In this document: in pieces, positions 16,907-25,262 of the stretch
Numbering within the stretch: position 1 is the stretch's first letter
Layout: each line of letters opens with the position of its first letter
Source: Arthrobacter echini
Lineage (GTDB): Bacteria; Actinomycetota; Actinomycetes; Actinomycetales; Micrococcaceae
Length of the DNA stretch: 64,000 nt
Reading direction: 5' to 3'
Assembly: GCF_008107445.1 (NCBI RefSeq)
Contig: NZ_VSLD01000001.1
Location: 806,001 to 870,000, forward strand
Position numbers and translations under genes: made by a program
Notes under the pieces: model-generated
Told to the model about the DNA's origin: nothing
Seen by the model: the letters and a program-made list of their open reading frames with translations, nothing else
Database searches by the model: none

Positions 16907-17830
16907 GTGCTCACCGTGATCGGGGAAACCCTCATCGACGAAGTCGTCAGCGACATCGCCCCCATGCGCGCCCACGTGGGTGGCAGCCCCATGAACGTGG
17001 CCGTGGGGATCGCTCGGCTGGGGCATCCCGCGCAGTTCGTGGGCCGGTACGGCGACGACGACTACGGGCGCCTGATCCAGCAGCACCTCCGCGACAATTC
17101 CGTCCCGTTCCCCATCGGCCCCGACGACTCCCCGACGAGTGTGGCCACCGCGCGACTCGATCCGGCGGGCGGGGCGGCCTACGATTTCCAGCTGGTCTGG
17201 GACCTGCCGGGCCTGGCCGAGCGCCGCGAGGAGCTGCTCGACGGCACCACGCTCCTGCACACCGGGTCCATCGCCACGATGCTCATGCCCGGCGCCGACG
17301 ACGTCCTGGCCCTGGTGCGGGCGGCGCATCCGGGCAGCACCATCACCTACGACCCCAACTGCAGGCCGACCATCATCCGGGACCGGGATCTCGCCCGCGA
17401 CCAGGCCGAGGCGTTCGTGGCGCTCGCGGATCTCGTGAAGGCCTCCGACGAGGATCTGCGCTGGCTCTACCCGGACCGGAGCCCGGAGGAGACCGCACGT
17501 GCCTGGCTCGAGGCCGGGCCCGCCGTCGTCGTCGTGACCCGTGGTTCCAGGGGGCCGTGGGCGGTGTGCCGCGCCGGCGAGAGCGCCGTGCCTGCGCTGT
17601 CCATCAGCGTGGTGGACTCGGTGGGTGCCGGGGACTCCTTCATGGCAGCGCTCATCGGCTCGCTCGTGGATCTGGGACTGGACGGCGCGCAGCGTCGGGA
17701 GGACCTGCGCGCCGTCACGCTCGACCAGCTGACCGGGATGCTGCAGTACGCAGCCCGGGCAGCAGCCATCACCGTCTCCCGCCCCGGCGCGGATCCGCCC
17801 TCGCGTGCCGAGATGATCCACGGTCTCTGA
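16907..17830 (+). CDS. PfkB-family carbohydrate kinase (fructokinase-like)
   Basis: A 307-residue ribokinase-fold sugar kinase. The N-terminal substrate motif is GGSPMNVAVGIARLG, and the C-terminal ATP/anion-hole motif is VDSVGAGDSFMAALIGSL with the catalytic Asp in GAGD. Length and motifs fit fructokinase or a close relative. Sugar specificity cannot be fixed. The neighbours (PEBP, HAD, GDPD) do not form a clear sugar operon. Confidence 0.88.
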   Translation: MLTVIGETLIDEVVSDIAPMRAHVGGSPMNVAVGIARLGHPAQFVGRYGDDDYGRLIQQHLRDNSVPFPIGPDDSPTSVATARLDPAGGAAYDFQLVWDLPGLAERREELLDGTTLLHTGSIATMLMPGADDVLALVRAAHPGSTITYDPNCRPTIIRDRDLARDQAEAFVALADLVKASDEDLRWLYPDRSPEETARAWLEAGPAVVVVTRGSRGPWAVCRAGESAVPALSISVVDSVGAGDSFMAALIGSLVDLGLDGAQRREDLRAVTLDQLTGMLQYAARAAAITVSRPGADPPSRAEMIHGL

Positions 17831-17863
17831 CCCGTCCTGCCGACTACCAGAAGGAGCACTCCC

Positions 17864-18400
17864 ATGTCCCGCGACCCGTACGCCGACCTGCCCCAGGTCC
17901 CCGAGTTCGAGCTCACCAGCGAGAGCATCACCCACCACGAACCCCTCGCCACCGCGCAGGTCTCGGGACGGATGGGGCCGGGCGGCGACGACGAATCACC
18001 GCAGCTCTCGTGGAGCGGCTTCCCCGAGGGGACCAAGAGCTTCGCCGTCACCGTGTACGATCCCGACGCCCCGACCGCCAGCGGTTTCTGGCACTGGGCG
18101 CTGGTGGACGTGGACCTCGCCACCACCTCGCTTCCCGCGGGTGCGGGGAGCGAGGACTCGGACCTGCTGCCCAGGGGTGCCTTCCAGCTGCGGAACGACG
18201 GCGGCTTTGCCGGCTTCGTGGGTGCCGCGCCGCCTCCCGGCCACGGCCCGCACGAGTACCACGTGGTGGTCCACGCCGTCGACGTCGAGTCACTCGGTAT
18301 CCCCGCCGACGCCTCACCGGCGTATCTGGGCTTCAATCTGTTCTCCCACACTCTGGGCCGCGCACGGCTGATCGGGACCTTCGAGGTACCCGGGGAGTGA
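17864..18400 (+). CDS. YbhB/YbcL-type Raf kinase inhibitor-like (PEBP) protein
   Basis: A 178-residue phosphatidylethanolamine-binding-protein fold. The two anion-pocket motifs are [17 protein letters not shown] and [15 protein letters not shown]. Bacterial members are cytoplasmic or periplasmic proteins of unclear role. No signal peptide is present, so it is probably cytoplasmic. An AGAAGGAG site precedes ATG 17864. It is 33 bases after the sugar kinase and may share its transcript. Confidence 0.9.
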   Translation: MSRDPYADLPQVPEFELTSESITHHEPLATAQVSGRMGPGGDDESPQLSWSGFPEGTKSFAVTVYDPDAPTASGFWHWALVDVDLATTSLPAGAGSEDSDLLPRGAFQLRNDGGFAGFVGAAPPPGHGPHEYHVVVHAVDVESLGIPADASPAYLGFNLFSHTLGRARLIGTFEVPGE

Positions 18401-18414
18401 GACCGCTGCGCCGG

Positions 18415-18420
18415 TAATCT
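18415..18420 (+). promoter_or_regulatory. -10 box upstream of the Cof-type HAD gene
   Basis: TAATCT lies 29 bases before ATG 18449, which has its own GAAGGAG site, so this would be a normal leadered transcript covering the HAD and GDPD genes. No convincing -35. Confidence 0.35.
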
Positions 18421-18448
18421 GAAGGATCAAGGACCGAAGGAGACAGCG

Positions 18449-19258
18449 ATGCGCCTCGTGGCGAGCGACATGGACGGGACCGTCGTGGGCCATGACGGGA
18501 AGATGAGCGGACGCACGGTCAGGGCCTTCGAGGCGTGCATCGAGGCGGGGATCCACGTGGTCTTCGTCACCGGGCGTCCGCCCCGCTGGCTCCACCCCCT
18601 GCGCGACCAGCTCGGGCACCGGGGAACCGTCATCTGCTCCAACGGCGCGCTCACCTATGATCTCGCCACCGAGACCGTGCTCAGCTCGAAGCTCCTCGAA
18701 CCGGTCGATGTGTATGCGGCACGCGACATCATCCGCGGCCTCTTCCCCGCGGCAACCTTCGCGGCGGAGACGATCGCGGGTTTCACGATCGAGCCGGGCT
18801 TCGGGGACGCCGCGGCCTCGGAGCTCCTGGGCGACATCACCGCCCAGCCGTTCGAGGAGACCCTGCCAGGGGAGGAGATCGTGAAGTTCCTCGCCCGGCT
18901 GACGGACATCTCCCCGGACGAGTTCCTCGCGACCGTCAGGCCCGCCGTCGCGCATCTCGTCTCCACGACTCACTCGGCTCCGAGCGTGGCGCTCCTCGAG
19001 ATGGCGCGGCCGAACATCGACAAGTCCGTGACGCTCGCGCAGTACGCCGCCGAGCTGGGGGTGGACAGGGCCGACGTCGTGGCCTTCGGCGACATGCCCA
19101 ACGACGTGCAGATGCTCGGCTGGGCCGGCCACGGGTATGCGATGGCTTCCGGCCACCCGGATGCGCTCGCGGCAGCGAATCTGGTGGCACCTCCGTTCGA
19201 GGAGGACGGCGTGGCGCAGATCCTGGAGGAACGCCTTGCGGCGCTCCGCACGGCCTGA
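18449..19258 (+). CDS. Cof-type HAD hydrolase
   Basis: A 269-residue HAD phosphatase of the Cof (IIB cap) group. Motif I is SDMDGTVVG with nucleophile and acid Asp. Motif II is the Thr of FVTGRPP. The Lys of NIDKSVTL and motif IV GDMPNDVQML follow. Such enzymes dephosphorylate sugar phosphates or cofactors such as FMN or PLP. A GAAGGAG site precedes the start. The downstream GDPD gene overlaps its end, which suggests coupled expression. Confidence 0.9.
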   Translation: MRLVASDMDGTVVGHDGKMSGRTVRAFEACIEAGIHVVFVTGRPPRWLHPLRDQLGHRGTVICSNGALTYDLATETVLSSKLLEPVDVYAARDIIRGLFPAATFAAETIAGFTIEPGFGDAAASELLGDITAQPFEETLPGEEIVKFLARLTDISPDEFLATVRPAVAHLVSTTHSAPSVALLEMARPNIDKSVTLAQYAAELGVDRADVVAFGDMPNDVQMLGWAGHGYAMASGHPDALAAANLVAPPFEEDGVAQILEERLAALRTA

Positions 19259-20072
19259 TCCGCAGCGGTTCCCCTATCTCGACGCCGCAACCGGGGCCGG
19301 CGCCGGGAGCGGGGTGCTTGCAGGGCGCGCGCCCCTCGCCCTCGCCCACCGGGGCTTTGCGCCTGACGGCGGCGAGAACACCATGGACGCGATCGAGCGC
19401 GCCGTCAGACTCGGCTTCCGGTACGTGGAGATCGACGTCAGGGCCTCGTCCGACGGCGTGGTGATGGTCTTCCACGACGAGCACCTGGATCGCGTGACGG
19501 ATGCCCGTGGGCCCCTCGTGGAGCGCTCCGCTGCGGAGCTCGGCGCCGTCTCCGTGGAGGGTCACGGCGGCATCCCGACGCTCGAGGCGGTGTTGCTGCG
19601 CTGGCCGGAGCTGCGCCTGAACATCGACATCAAAACGGACGACGCCGTGCGGCCGTTCGCGGAGCTGATCAATCGCCTGCGGGCCCACGACCGGGTGCTC
19701 GTGGCGTCGTTCTCGGATCGCCGCCGCCGTCAGGTGCTGCGCCTGCTCGAGAGGCCGACGGCGTCGTCGGCCGGGATGCGGGTCAATGCCGGGGTGAAAG
19801 TGGCGGGACCCCTGGGTCTGGCGGGGATCGTCGCTCGGCGTGCAGGCGTCCAGGCCCTGCAGGTGCCCGAGACCTACCGGGGGATCCGGGTGGTGACGCC
19901 CCGCTTCGTGGCCGCCTGCCACGCCGCCGGTCTGCAGGTGCACGTGTGGACCATCAATCGACGCGAGGACATGGACCGGCTGCTGGATCTGGGCGTCGAC
20001 GGTCTGGTCTCGGACGCGGGAGATGTTCTTGCGGAGTGTCTTGCGGGGCGCTCGACGCCGCCCCTGGACTGA
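19236..20072 (+). CDS. Glycerophosphodiester phosphodiesterase
   Basis: A 278-residue GDPD TIM barrel that hydrolyses glycerophosphodiesters to glycerol-3-P and an alcohol. Motifs are ALAHRGFAPDGGENTMDAIERA (HR and EN), EIDVRASSDGVVMVFHDEHLDRVT (EID and HD) and the lysine of NIDIKTDD. No signal peptide, so the enzyme is cytoplasmic. The TTG start at 19236 is chosen because GGAGGA sits 5 bases before it and the protein begins shortly after. This overlaps the HAD gene by 23 bases. No ATG or GTG start fits without a much longer overlap. Confidence 0.85.
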   Translation: MRRSARPDPQRFPYLDAATGAGAGSGVLAGRAPLALAHRGFAPDGGENTMDAIERAVRLGFRYVEIDVRASSDGVVMVFHDEHLDRVTDARGPLVERSAAELGAVSVEGHGGIPTLEAVLLRWPELRLNIDIKTDDAVRPFAELINRLRAHDRVLVASFSDRRRRQVLRLLERPTASSAGMRVNAGVKVAGPLGLAGIVARRAGVQALQVPETYRGIRVVTPRFVAACHAAGLQVHVWTINRREDMDRLLDLGVDGLVSDAGDVLAECLAGRSTPPLD

Positions 20073-20203
20073 CGCCGCTACGCCGCCCTCGTGGTGATCG
20101 GGTCCAGCAGGACATGGCTCCGGTCTCCTGGGTTTGGGTGGCCCCGAGGGTGCAGCGTTCCGGCCTCGTCCCGAGAAGTTGCCTCGGCGCACGGTGACGA
20201 TTG

Positions 20204-20265
20204 TTGACTGGGTCACACTTCTCCCGTAGCTTCCTTCGGAGACTGATATATCAATCGTCGACGAT
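20204..20265 (+). promoter_or_regulatory. Promoter and palindromes upstream of the YkvI-type gene
   Basis: A good promoter is visible: TTGACT at 20204-20209, 17-base spacer, TAGCTT at 20227-20232. Two perfect palindromes follow inside the expected leader: TGATATATCA (20244-20253) and ATCGTCGACGAT (20254-20265), back to back. They are placed like repressor sites just after the transcription start. Confidence 0.55.
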
Positions 20266-20297
20266 GACAACTGACATTCTGTGGAAGAAGGCACCCT

Positions 20298-21422
20298 TTG
20301 GCTCAAAACGCACCCACGCGGGCGCACCTGCACACGACCGAGAAGGTGAGCGTCCTCCGAGTCCTCACCTATGCGGGCGCGATCATGGCCTTCCTCATCG
20401 GATCCGGATTCGCGACCGGCCAGGAAATCCTGCAGTACTTCACCTCGTACGGTTACTGGGGTGTGTTCGGGACCGGAGCGCTGGTTCTGGTCCTCATGAC
20501 CTACGTGGCCATGGAGTTCTTCGTGGTCGGGGAGGCGAAGAAGTTCGATCGTCCCTCGCGGATCTTCCATTACTACTGCGGCAAGTACCTGGGGACGTTC
20601 TTCGACTTCTTCTCCATCCTCTTCGTGTTCCTGAGCTTCACCGTGATGGTGGCCGGTGCCGGCGCCGTGTTCGAAGAGCATCACGGTATCTCGCGGTACA
20701 TCGGCGGCGTCGGCCTGGCCGTCGCGGTCGGCATCAGTGTGTGGTTCGGTCTGAAGAGCCTGGTCGACGTCATCGGCAAGATCGGCCCGATCATCGTGGT
20801 GGTCGCCATAGCGCTCGGGCTGCTGGGAATCTTCCGCAATCCGGGCGGAATTTCTGCCGGCAATGCGATTCTTCCCACCCTCGATCTGACCCAGGCGTCC
20901 ACGAACTGGTTCCTGGCCGGGCTGTCCTACGTGGGCTTCTGCATGCTGTGGCTGGCGGCCTTCCTGACGGCGCTCGGCAAGACGGCGCACAGCCGCAAGG
21001 AAGCCGCCGCCGGCGGCTCGATCGGAGCCATCGCTTTCTCCGTCGCATGCATCATCGTCGGCCTGGGCCTGCTCGCGAATGTGGCCAAGGTCGGAGGGGC
21101 CGAGATCCCGATGCTCGTGCTGGCCAGAGATGTCAGCCCTGTGCTTGCCGCGGGTATCTCGGTCATGATCCTCACCGGGATCTACACGACAGCCGTGCCG
21201 CTGCTGTGGACCGTGTCCTCGCGGTTCTTCCTGGACAGGACGCTCCGCTTCAAGGTGCTGACGATCGTCCTCGCGGTGGTCGGGACGGTGATCGGCCTGC
21301 TCCTGCCGTTCTCCCAGATGGTCAACATCGTGTACGTGATCAACGGCTATGTGGGCATTCTGCTGCTGGTGCTCATGCTCGTGAAGACCGGAACGCGTAT
21401 TGTCCGGAGGCAACCGGTCTGA
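20298..21422 (+). CDS. YkvI-type membrane transporter-like protein
   Basis: A 374-residue protein with about ten hydrophobic helices. The first helix has YAGAIMAFLIGSGFATGQEILQYF, where the unwound SGFATGQE resembles the substrate loop of LeuT/APC-fold transporters and matches the YkvI family. Substrate unknown. The TTG start at 20298 is preceded by GAAGAAGG and places a short hydrophilic N-terminus before the first helix; the next Met would fall inside that helix. It has its own promoter with palindromes, so it is probably regulated alone. Confidence 0.8.
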   Translation: MAQNAPTRAHLHTTEKVSVLRVLTYAGAIMAFLIGSGFATGQEILQYFTSYGYWGVFGTGALVLVLMTYVAMEFFVVGEAKKFDRPSRIFHYYCGKYLGTFFDFFSILFVFLSFTVMVAGAGAVFEEHHGISRYIGGVGLAVAVGISVWFGLKSLVDVIGKIGPIIVVVAIALGLLGIFRNPGGISAGNAILPTLDLTQASTNWFLAGLSYVGFCMLWLAAFLTALGKTAHSRKEAAAGGSIGAIAFSVACIIVGLGLLANVAKVGGAEIPMLVLARDVSPVLAAGISVMILTGIYTTAVPLLWTVSSRFFLDRTLRFKVLTIVLAVVGTVIGLLLPFSQMVNIVYVINGYVGILLLVLMLVKTGTRIVRRQPV

Positions 21423-21453
21423 GCGGGAGCCGAGGAGGCGGGAGGAGCCTGCA

Positions 21454-21999
21454 TCAGAAGAGGTCTACTGAGGGCGGTTCAGAGCTTGAGCTTCCTGCAG
21501 CGAAGACGAGGGAATCGCTCCACTGTCCTCCTACGAACCTGTCCCTCGGGCGCACTCCCGTGAAGGTCATGCCGATCTTCTCGAGGACCCTCGCCGATGC
21601 CATATTGGCCGGCCGGCACGTGGCTTCGATCAGATCCAACTCCAAGGTGTTGTGGGCGTGGGCCAAGAGGCAGGTCGCCGCTTCTGTGGCATAGCCCCTT
21701 CCCCAGTGGTCGACCCCGACGACGTAGCCAAGATGACCACGCTGCTGCTCGTCGAGGGTCAGCCCGACGGAGCCCACGGGCCTACCACCGGGTAGCGCGA
21801 TTGCCAGGGCGAACACTGTGCGGGGAGAGGCTTCCTGAGCGGCGATGCATCCTTCGAGATAGGCGCGGGTGTCGTCCTCGGTGTTGGGCCCCCAGTCCAC
21901 GAACCGGGCAATTCTCGGGTCAGAGGCGAAGGAATGGACGGCGCCAAAGTCCTCGAGGACATACTCACGAAGCACCAGTCGTTCGGTGTGTAGTTCCAG
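21454..21999 (-). CDS. GNAT acetyltransferase (RimJ/RimL-like) with a non-canonical start
   Basis: A GNAT-fold acetyltransferase with acetyl-CoA loop HWGRGYATEAATCLLAHA and the SARVLEKIGM segment of the RimJ/RimL type. The first usable ATG/GTG/TTG codon is GTG 21975, but the usual N-terminal strand (TERLVLREY) begins upstream of it in the same frame. A CTG at 21997-21999, 7 bases after GGAG, would restore a full N-terminus (about 181 residues), so I extend to it. Either the gene uses CTG or it has lost its start. Substrate unknown. Confidence 0.65.
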   Translation of the reverse strand: MELHTERLVLREYVLEDFGAVHSFASDPRIARFVDWGPNTEDDTRAYLEGCIAAQEASPRTVFALAIALPGGRPVGSVGLTLDEQQRGHLGYVVGVDHWGRGYATEAATCLLAHAHNTLELDLIEATCRPANMASARVLEKIGMTFTGVRPRDRFVGGQWSDSLVFAAGSSSSEPPSVDLF

Positions 22000-22108
22000 G
22001 GTCCAGCTCCAAGGTGATTGGACGGCTTCGCGGTGATTGAAATCGGTGCAACGTGTTCAGGGGCTGCATCCTGTTCGGTCCCGCACCCTTGGGGCGCTGC
22101 AGCATGCC

Positions 22109-22696
22109 CTAGGTTTCTTGTTCGAGCATAGGTGCTCGCGGACGGAGTCGGTCCGACGCGTGAGCTACCAAAATCCCGGTTCTCCGGCCGCCGTCCACCG
22201 TCTCCTCGATCCGAACGAACCCGAGGCTTTCCAGGAGAGCCAGCGAGGGTGTGTTCTCGGTGTCCACGGTCGCGAACACTGCCCGAAGCCGGAGAGTGTC
22301 GAAGCCGTAGCGGGTGACCAGTGCGGCCACTGCGCGGCCGTACCCTCGGCGCCAGTGAGAGCGCTGGATGGCGTACACGAGTTCCCAGCCCTCGATGTCA
22401 TCGCGGGGCGAGGGCTTGAGTTCGGCGTGTCCGATGAGCAAGCCGCCAGCGACGACAGCCCAGACTGCGAACTTGTTCGTCGGGTAGACCCGGGTGAAGA
22501 CGCGGTGGAAAAGCTCGCGATCGGCTGCCTCGGTCTCCAACCCGTCACCGACATAGCGGACGACCTCCGGGTCCTGGAACAAGGCGACGAAGAATTCTTC
22601 GTCTGCTCTTGTGTAGGGCCGTAGCTCGATGAGGCCGTCGCGCAGAACGGGTGAAGAAGATCCGGTGATGCTCACGCCAGCTAGTCTGCCTGACAT
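22109..22696 (-). CDS. GNAT acetyltransferase (RimJ/RimL-like)
   Basis: About 195 residues. The fold opens with LIELRPYTRADEEFFVALFQDPEVVRYVG, followed by acetyl-CoA loop RSHWRRGYGRAVAALV and LLESLGFVRIEE. It is a second RimJ/RimL-like acetyltransferase near the one at 21.5-22.0 kb, but different enough not to be a recent copy. Start is uncertain: ATG 22696, ATG 22705 or a GTG some 27 bases further in, and none has a good ribosome site. Substrate unknown. Confidence 0.72.
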   Translation of the reverse strand: MSGRLAGVSITGSSSPVLRDGLIELRPYTRADEEFFVALFQDPEVVRYVGDGLETEAADRELFHRVFTRVYPTNKFAVWAVVAGGLLIGHAELKPSPRDDIEGWELVYAIQRSHWRRGYGRAVAALVTRYGFDTLRLRAVFATVDTENTPSLALLESLGFVRIEETVDGGRRTGILVAHASDRLRPRAPMLEQET

Positions 22697-23007
22697 GGCA
22701 CTCATTAATGGTCTTTCGTCGGCGCCCGGCGGCCGGGCCGATGTGAATCTGGACGGGCATGCGAACCGATCTCGAGCTCCAGCGCGAGCTTATGGATCGA
22801 CGGCGATCCTCCCGTATCTCAGCGCCGTCGGATAGCCATCGATGGCCGCCCGAGGTTGGATGGTGTCGACGATTGGATCCGTCGAGGAGAACCCGATTCC
22901 TCCTGAACCTTCTGACCGCAGAGCCAGGAGACAGCGGCAATGCTGTTCGGGGAGTACCTCACCTGGCAAGGTGTGCTTGAACAATCGGACTTCAGAGACA
23001 AGGCGGT
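22697..23007. other. Gene-poor stretch upstream of the RES gene
   Basis: No convincing gene. Short open frames occur on both strands, including a 37-codon one from ATG 22939, but none resembles the DUF2384/Xre antitoxin that usually precedes RES toxins. Confidence 0.4.
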
Positions 23008-23562
23008 GTGGTGCAGCAGAGCCAACCGATCGTCAGCGGCGACGATCCGCTGATGCGATCAGTACGAGGATCATTTTTCCGCGCAATAGATCCCTCGTAT
23101 CGCGCCGACGCGCTGACCGGGTCGCGGTCTGCCGGCCGGTATTCCCCAGAGGGCGTACCGACGCTGTACCTCAGCTCCTCGCGTGAAGGGGTGGCAGCCG
23201 CGATGATCGCTCATACCGACGATCGCACTCCTGACCTCGAAGTGCTGCAGTTCGAGGTAGGAGCCGATCGCATCGTCGACCTTCGCTCGCAGCAGGCCTT
23301 GAGGTCCATCGGTATCGACCCGGCGGATGCCGCAGCGGACTGGCAGGAACCTCTCGCACGAGGTGAACGGCCTCGTCCCTGGCGAGTACGAGAAGCCCTT
23401 GAGGATCTGGGCGCCCACGGCCTGATCGACCCCTCCCGCAAGCAGCCTCATCTTTGGCACCTAACCCTTTTCGCCTGGAACAGCGAGGGGACTCCTCGCG
23501 TGGTCGACCCCGCGATCAGGAGGGCGCCACCTCCCTGCGGGGCGAGAGGCCACCTCTGCTGA
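23008..23562 (+). CDS. RES-domain protein (putative NAD+-degrading toxin), no antitoxin seen
   Basis: About 184 residues with the RES fold. The Arg of RGSFFRAID, the GRYSPEG turn, and the TLYLSSSREGVAAAM block with Arg, Glu and Ser are the conserved polar positions. RES toxins such as MbcT and Res degrade NAD+. The C-terminal HLWHLTLFAWNSEGTP fits the end of the domain; the last residues are unusual and may reflect a frameshift near the stop. Start GTG 23008 or 23011, weak ribosome site. No partner gene is visible on either side. Activity without an antitoxin is doubtful, so it may be an inactive or immune remnant. Confidence 0.65.
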   Translation: MVQQSQPIVSGDDPLMRSVRGSFFRAIDPSYRADALTGSRSAGRYSPEGVPTLYLSSSREGVAAAMIAHTDDRTPDLEVLQFEVGADRIVDLRSQQALRSIGIDPADAAADWQEPLARGERPRPWRVREALEDLGAHGLIDPSRKQPHLWHLTLFAWNSEGTPRVVDPAIRRAPPPCGARGHLC

Positions 23563-23806
23563 AGCTATTGGGTTGCGCGCTGGGCGCCAGTTCCTGTTTA
23601 GCCCGTGTTTCCCCCGCTCCATCGATCACGCGCGTGGGGATTGCGGGTCGAAGACTCCCAGGAACGAGAAGCGAAACCTCGCCGGGTCGAGATTGCGCAG
23701 CTCGCCGTTGCTACCGTTGCCATTGGTCGCGTAGGAGCCCCAGCGTTGTCGGATGCCCCCGGACCGCTTGCCTGGCCAACTTATCGGCGACGTCGAACTC
23801 CGGTTC

Positions 23807-23831
23807 CTCGCCACGTGCAGCACGTGGCGAG
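23807..23831. terminator. Perfect 11-bp hairpin
   Basis: CTCGCCACGTG (23807-23817), loop CAG, CACGTGGCGAG (23821-23831). It lies between the RES gene (plus) and the broken DUF1648-type gene (minus), so it could terminate both. The rest of 23563-23867 shows no gene. Confidence 0.55.
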
Positions 23832-23867
23832 TCGGAATTCCTCAGGGTAGGGCATGGGCATGCTGAC

Positions 23868-24458
23868 TTAGAGCCGGAACATCTGCAGGGTGAAAAACGT
23901 AGTCGAGCTCAGAAGTAGTGCCAGTCCGAACCAGGTCGCCGGAAAAATTAGCCAATCCCCTGCGATGCCGCCGAAGCCAATGATCTGCAGCACTGTCACG
24001 CTGAAGGTAGTCCAGATCATCATCTGAACGCCGTTCTTATAGTGGCCTGGATGTTCTTCTCGGTGACTTCCCAACGCCATAGTTGTAGATCCTGGGGTAG
24101 CTGGTCAGGATCGCGAGTCCGATGATGGTCGCCAGGACTATGGAAGCAGGGATCAGTAGCTCCCAAGAGGGACCGTAACGACTGACTGAGCCATCGGCGG
24201 AAACTGCATCGGAACCTGCGCCGGCATCGACGGGATACGGGCGGCAATCCAGATGGTGTAACCGATGGAGGCGGCGAGGCTGCCGATGCGCAGGAATTGA
24301 TGCAGCGGGTCAAGGACGAATGCCGGCTGCGGACGGCTGCGCATCGTCGGATGATGAAGCACGCCCGCCTCGTCACGGAACGGTACGTCACGGCGTAGAG
24401 CGTCAACGTAGTTGCTGACCGGCTCACGATGTTTATCGTGCTGACTACTTTTGGGCAT
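23868..24458 (-). pseudogene. DUF1648-type membrane protein broken by about three frameshifts
   Basis: ATG 24458 has a strong AGGAGG site and opens MPKSSQHDKH. The frame runs through one helix to PAQVPMQF, then stops at 24153. Reading shifts near 24200 into another frame give ADGSVSRYGPSWELLIPASI, which restores the DUF1648 consensus (VP-x-HF-x-A-x-G-x-x-x-R-Y-G). A second shift near 24075 gives WEVTE. A third near 24060 gives EEHPGHYKNGVQMMIW and two final helices to the stop at 23868. The pieces read as one continuous protein, so this is a decayed gene or an assembly error in this stretch. Confidence 0.7.
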
Positions 24459-24597
24459 CTGCGTCCTCCTGGGGGCGCCGTCCTCGACCTGCATCACAGT
24501 TCCCTGGCTAGCGCTGTCGAGCCACTGACGGGCTAGCTAAGTTTCCAAGGAACGTTCTCTGAGCGGGCCGTCCCGTTTAGGGAACGGCTACAGTGCT

Positions 24598-24807
24598 CTA
24601 GGCAAGGCTCTCGAACACCATGGTCGCCTGGATGCGGTTGCCGCCACCGATTCCTTTGCTCCCGCTGCTCGAGGTGGTGATGGTGTGGAGCCGGTAGCCC
24701 TTCGCGGCTTGATCGTTAATAGCTTTCTCCTGGGAGGTCAGGTTGCCCGAACCAGTTCCCAGCAACTTTTCTTTGAGGATCACCTGTAAATCGACGTAGT
24801 GCGGCAT
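24598..24807 (-). CDS. DUF4177-like small protein
   Basis: A 69-residue protein. YVDLQVILKEKLLGTGSGNLTSQEKAINDQAAKGYRLHTI matches the DUF4177 pattern: an initial strand, then a helix with the alanine and glycine before a Tyr/Trp-x-Leu strand, ending MVFESL. The function is unknown. ATG 24807 follows GAGAGGA. It sits between two decayed loci, so it may be one of the few intact genes of this stretch. Confidence 0.7.
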   Translation of the reverse strand: MPHYVDLQVILKEKLLGTGSGNLTSQEKAINDQAAKGYRLHTITTSSSGSKGIGGGNRIQATMVFESLA

Positions 24808-25140
24808 TGAATAAGATCCTCTCGTTGTTGGCTAATTGGGATCATGTTACTTGGTACTGCGGTACCTTTCGTGGGGCAATGATGCCGTGGCGAGATATCG
24901 ATCCGCTAAAAGCCGGTCCTCCGCTGACGCGCTTGCTGCCGACGTCGGATGAATTCCTTCCTCGTACTTGTGCTTAGTCTGCACGATTCCCGGTTGCCCG
25001 CTTGAGGAGATGCCCAGTGCGGCCTTTATAAGGAATGTCCGTGGACGATCCTTCAACAGGAAGAATAGGCGAGCTCCTATCCGGTCAACGCGTTGTCAGC
25101 TTCGACGAGAGATTCTGTGTCTCTGGTTTGCCGGCTCTTC
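24808..25140. other. Intergenic stretch before the ISL3 fragment
   Basis: Nothing firm. A minus-strand open frame of about 69 codons (24847-25056, TTG start) has no ribosome site and no recognisable domain; I do not call it a gene. Confidence 0.4.
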
Positions 25141-25262
25141 TTACTTGAGGTGGGAGTGGCTGAGTCCGCCGCCGATGAGGAGCATGCGCAGCCGGTAGTT
25201 GTTCCGGTTTCTGAAGCCTCTAGCGAGGGGGCGGTGGAGCTCGATGAGTCCGTTCACGGCTT
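25141..25262 (-). pseudogene. C-terminal scrap of an ISL3-family transposase
   Basis: On the minus strand, reading from 25262 to the stop at 25141, the sequence is AVNGLIELHRPLARGFRNRNNYRLRMLL and a short tail. This is the conserved C-terminus of ISL3-type transposases (NG-x-x-x-x-x-x-x-x-GFRN-x-x-NYRLR). The N-terminal part is cut off exactly where the IS256 inverted repeat begins at 25263, so the later insertion or a deletion removed it. Confidence 0.7.

Noticed and set aside
18936-21413. 825-codon minus-strand frame across HAD, GDPD and YkvI genes
   Set aside because: Antisense shadow: low-complexity His/Asp/Arg/Gly composition, no domain, while the plus strand holds clear families.
24847-25056. 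69-codon minus-strand frame with TTG start
   Set aside because: No ribosome site, domain or neighbour support.
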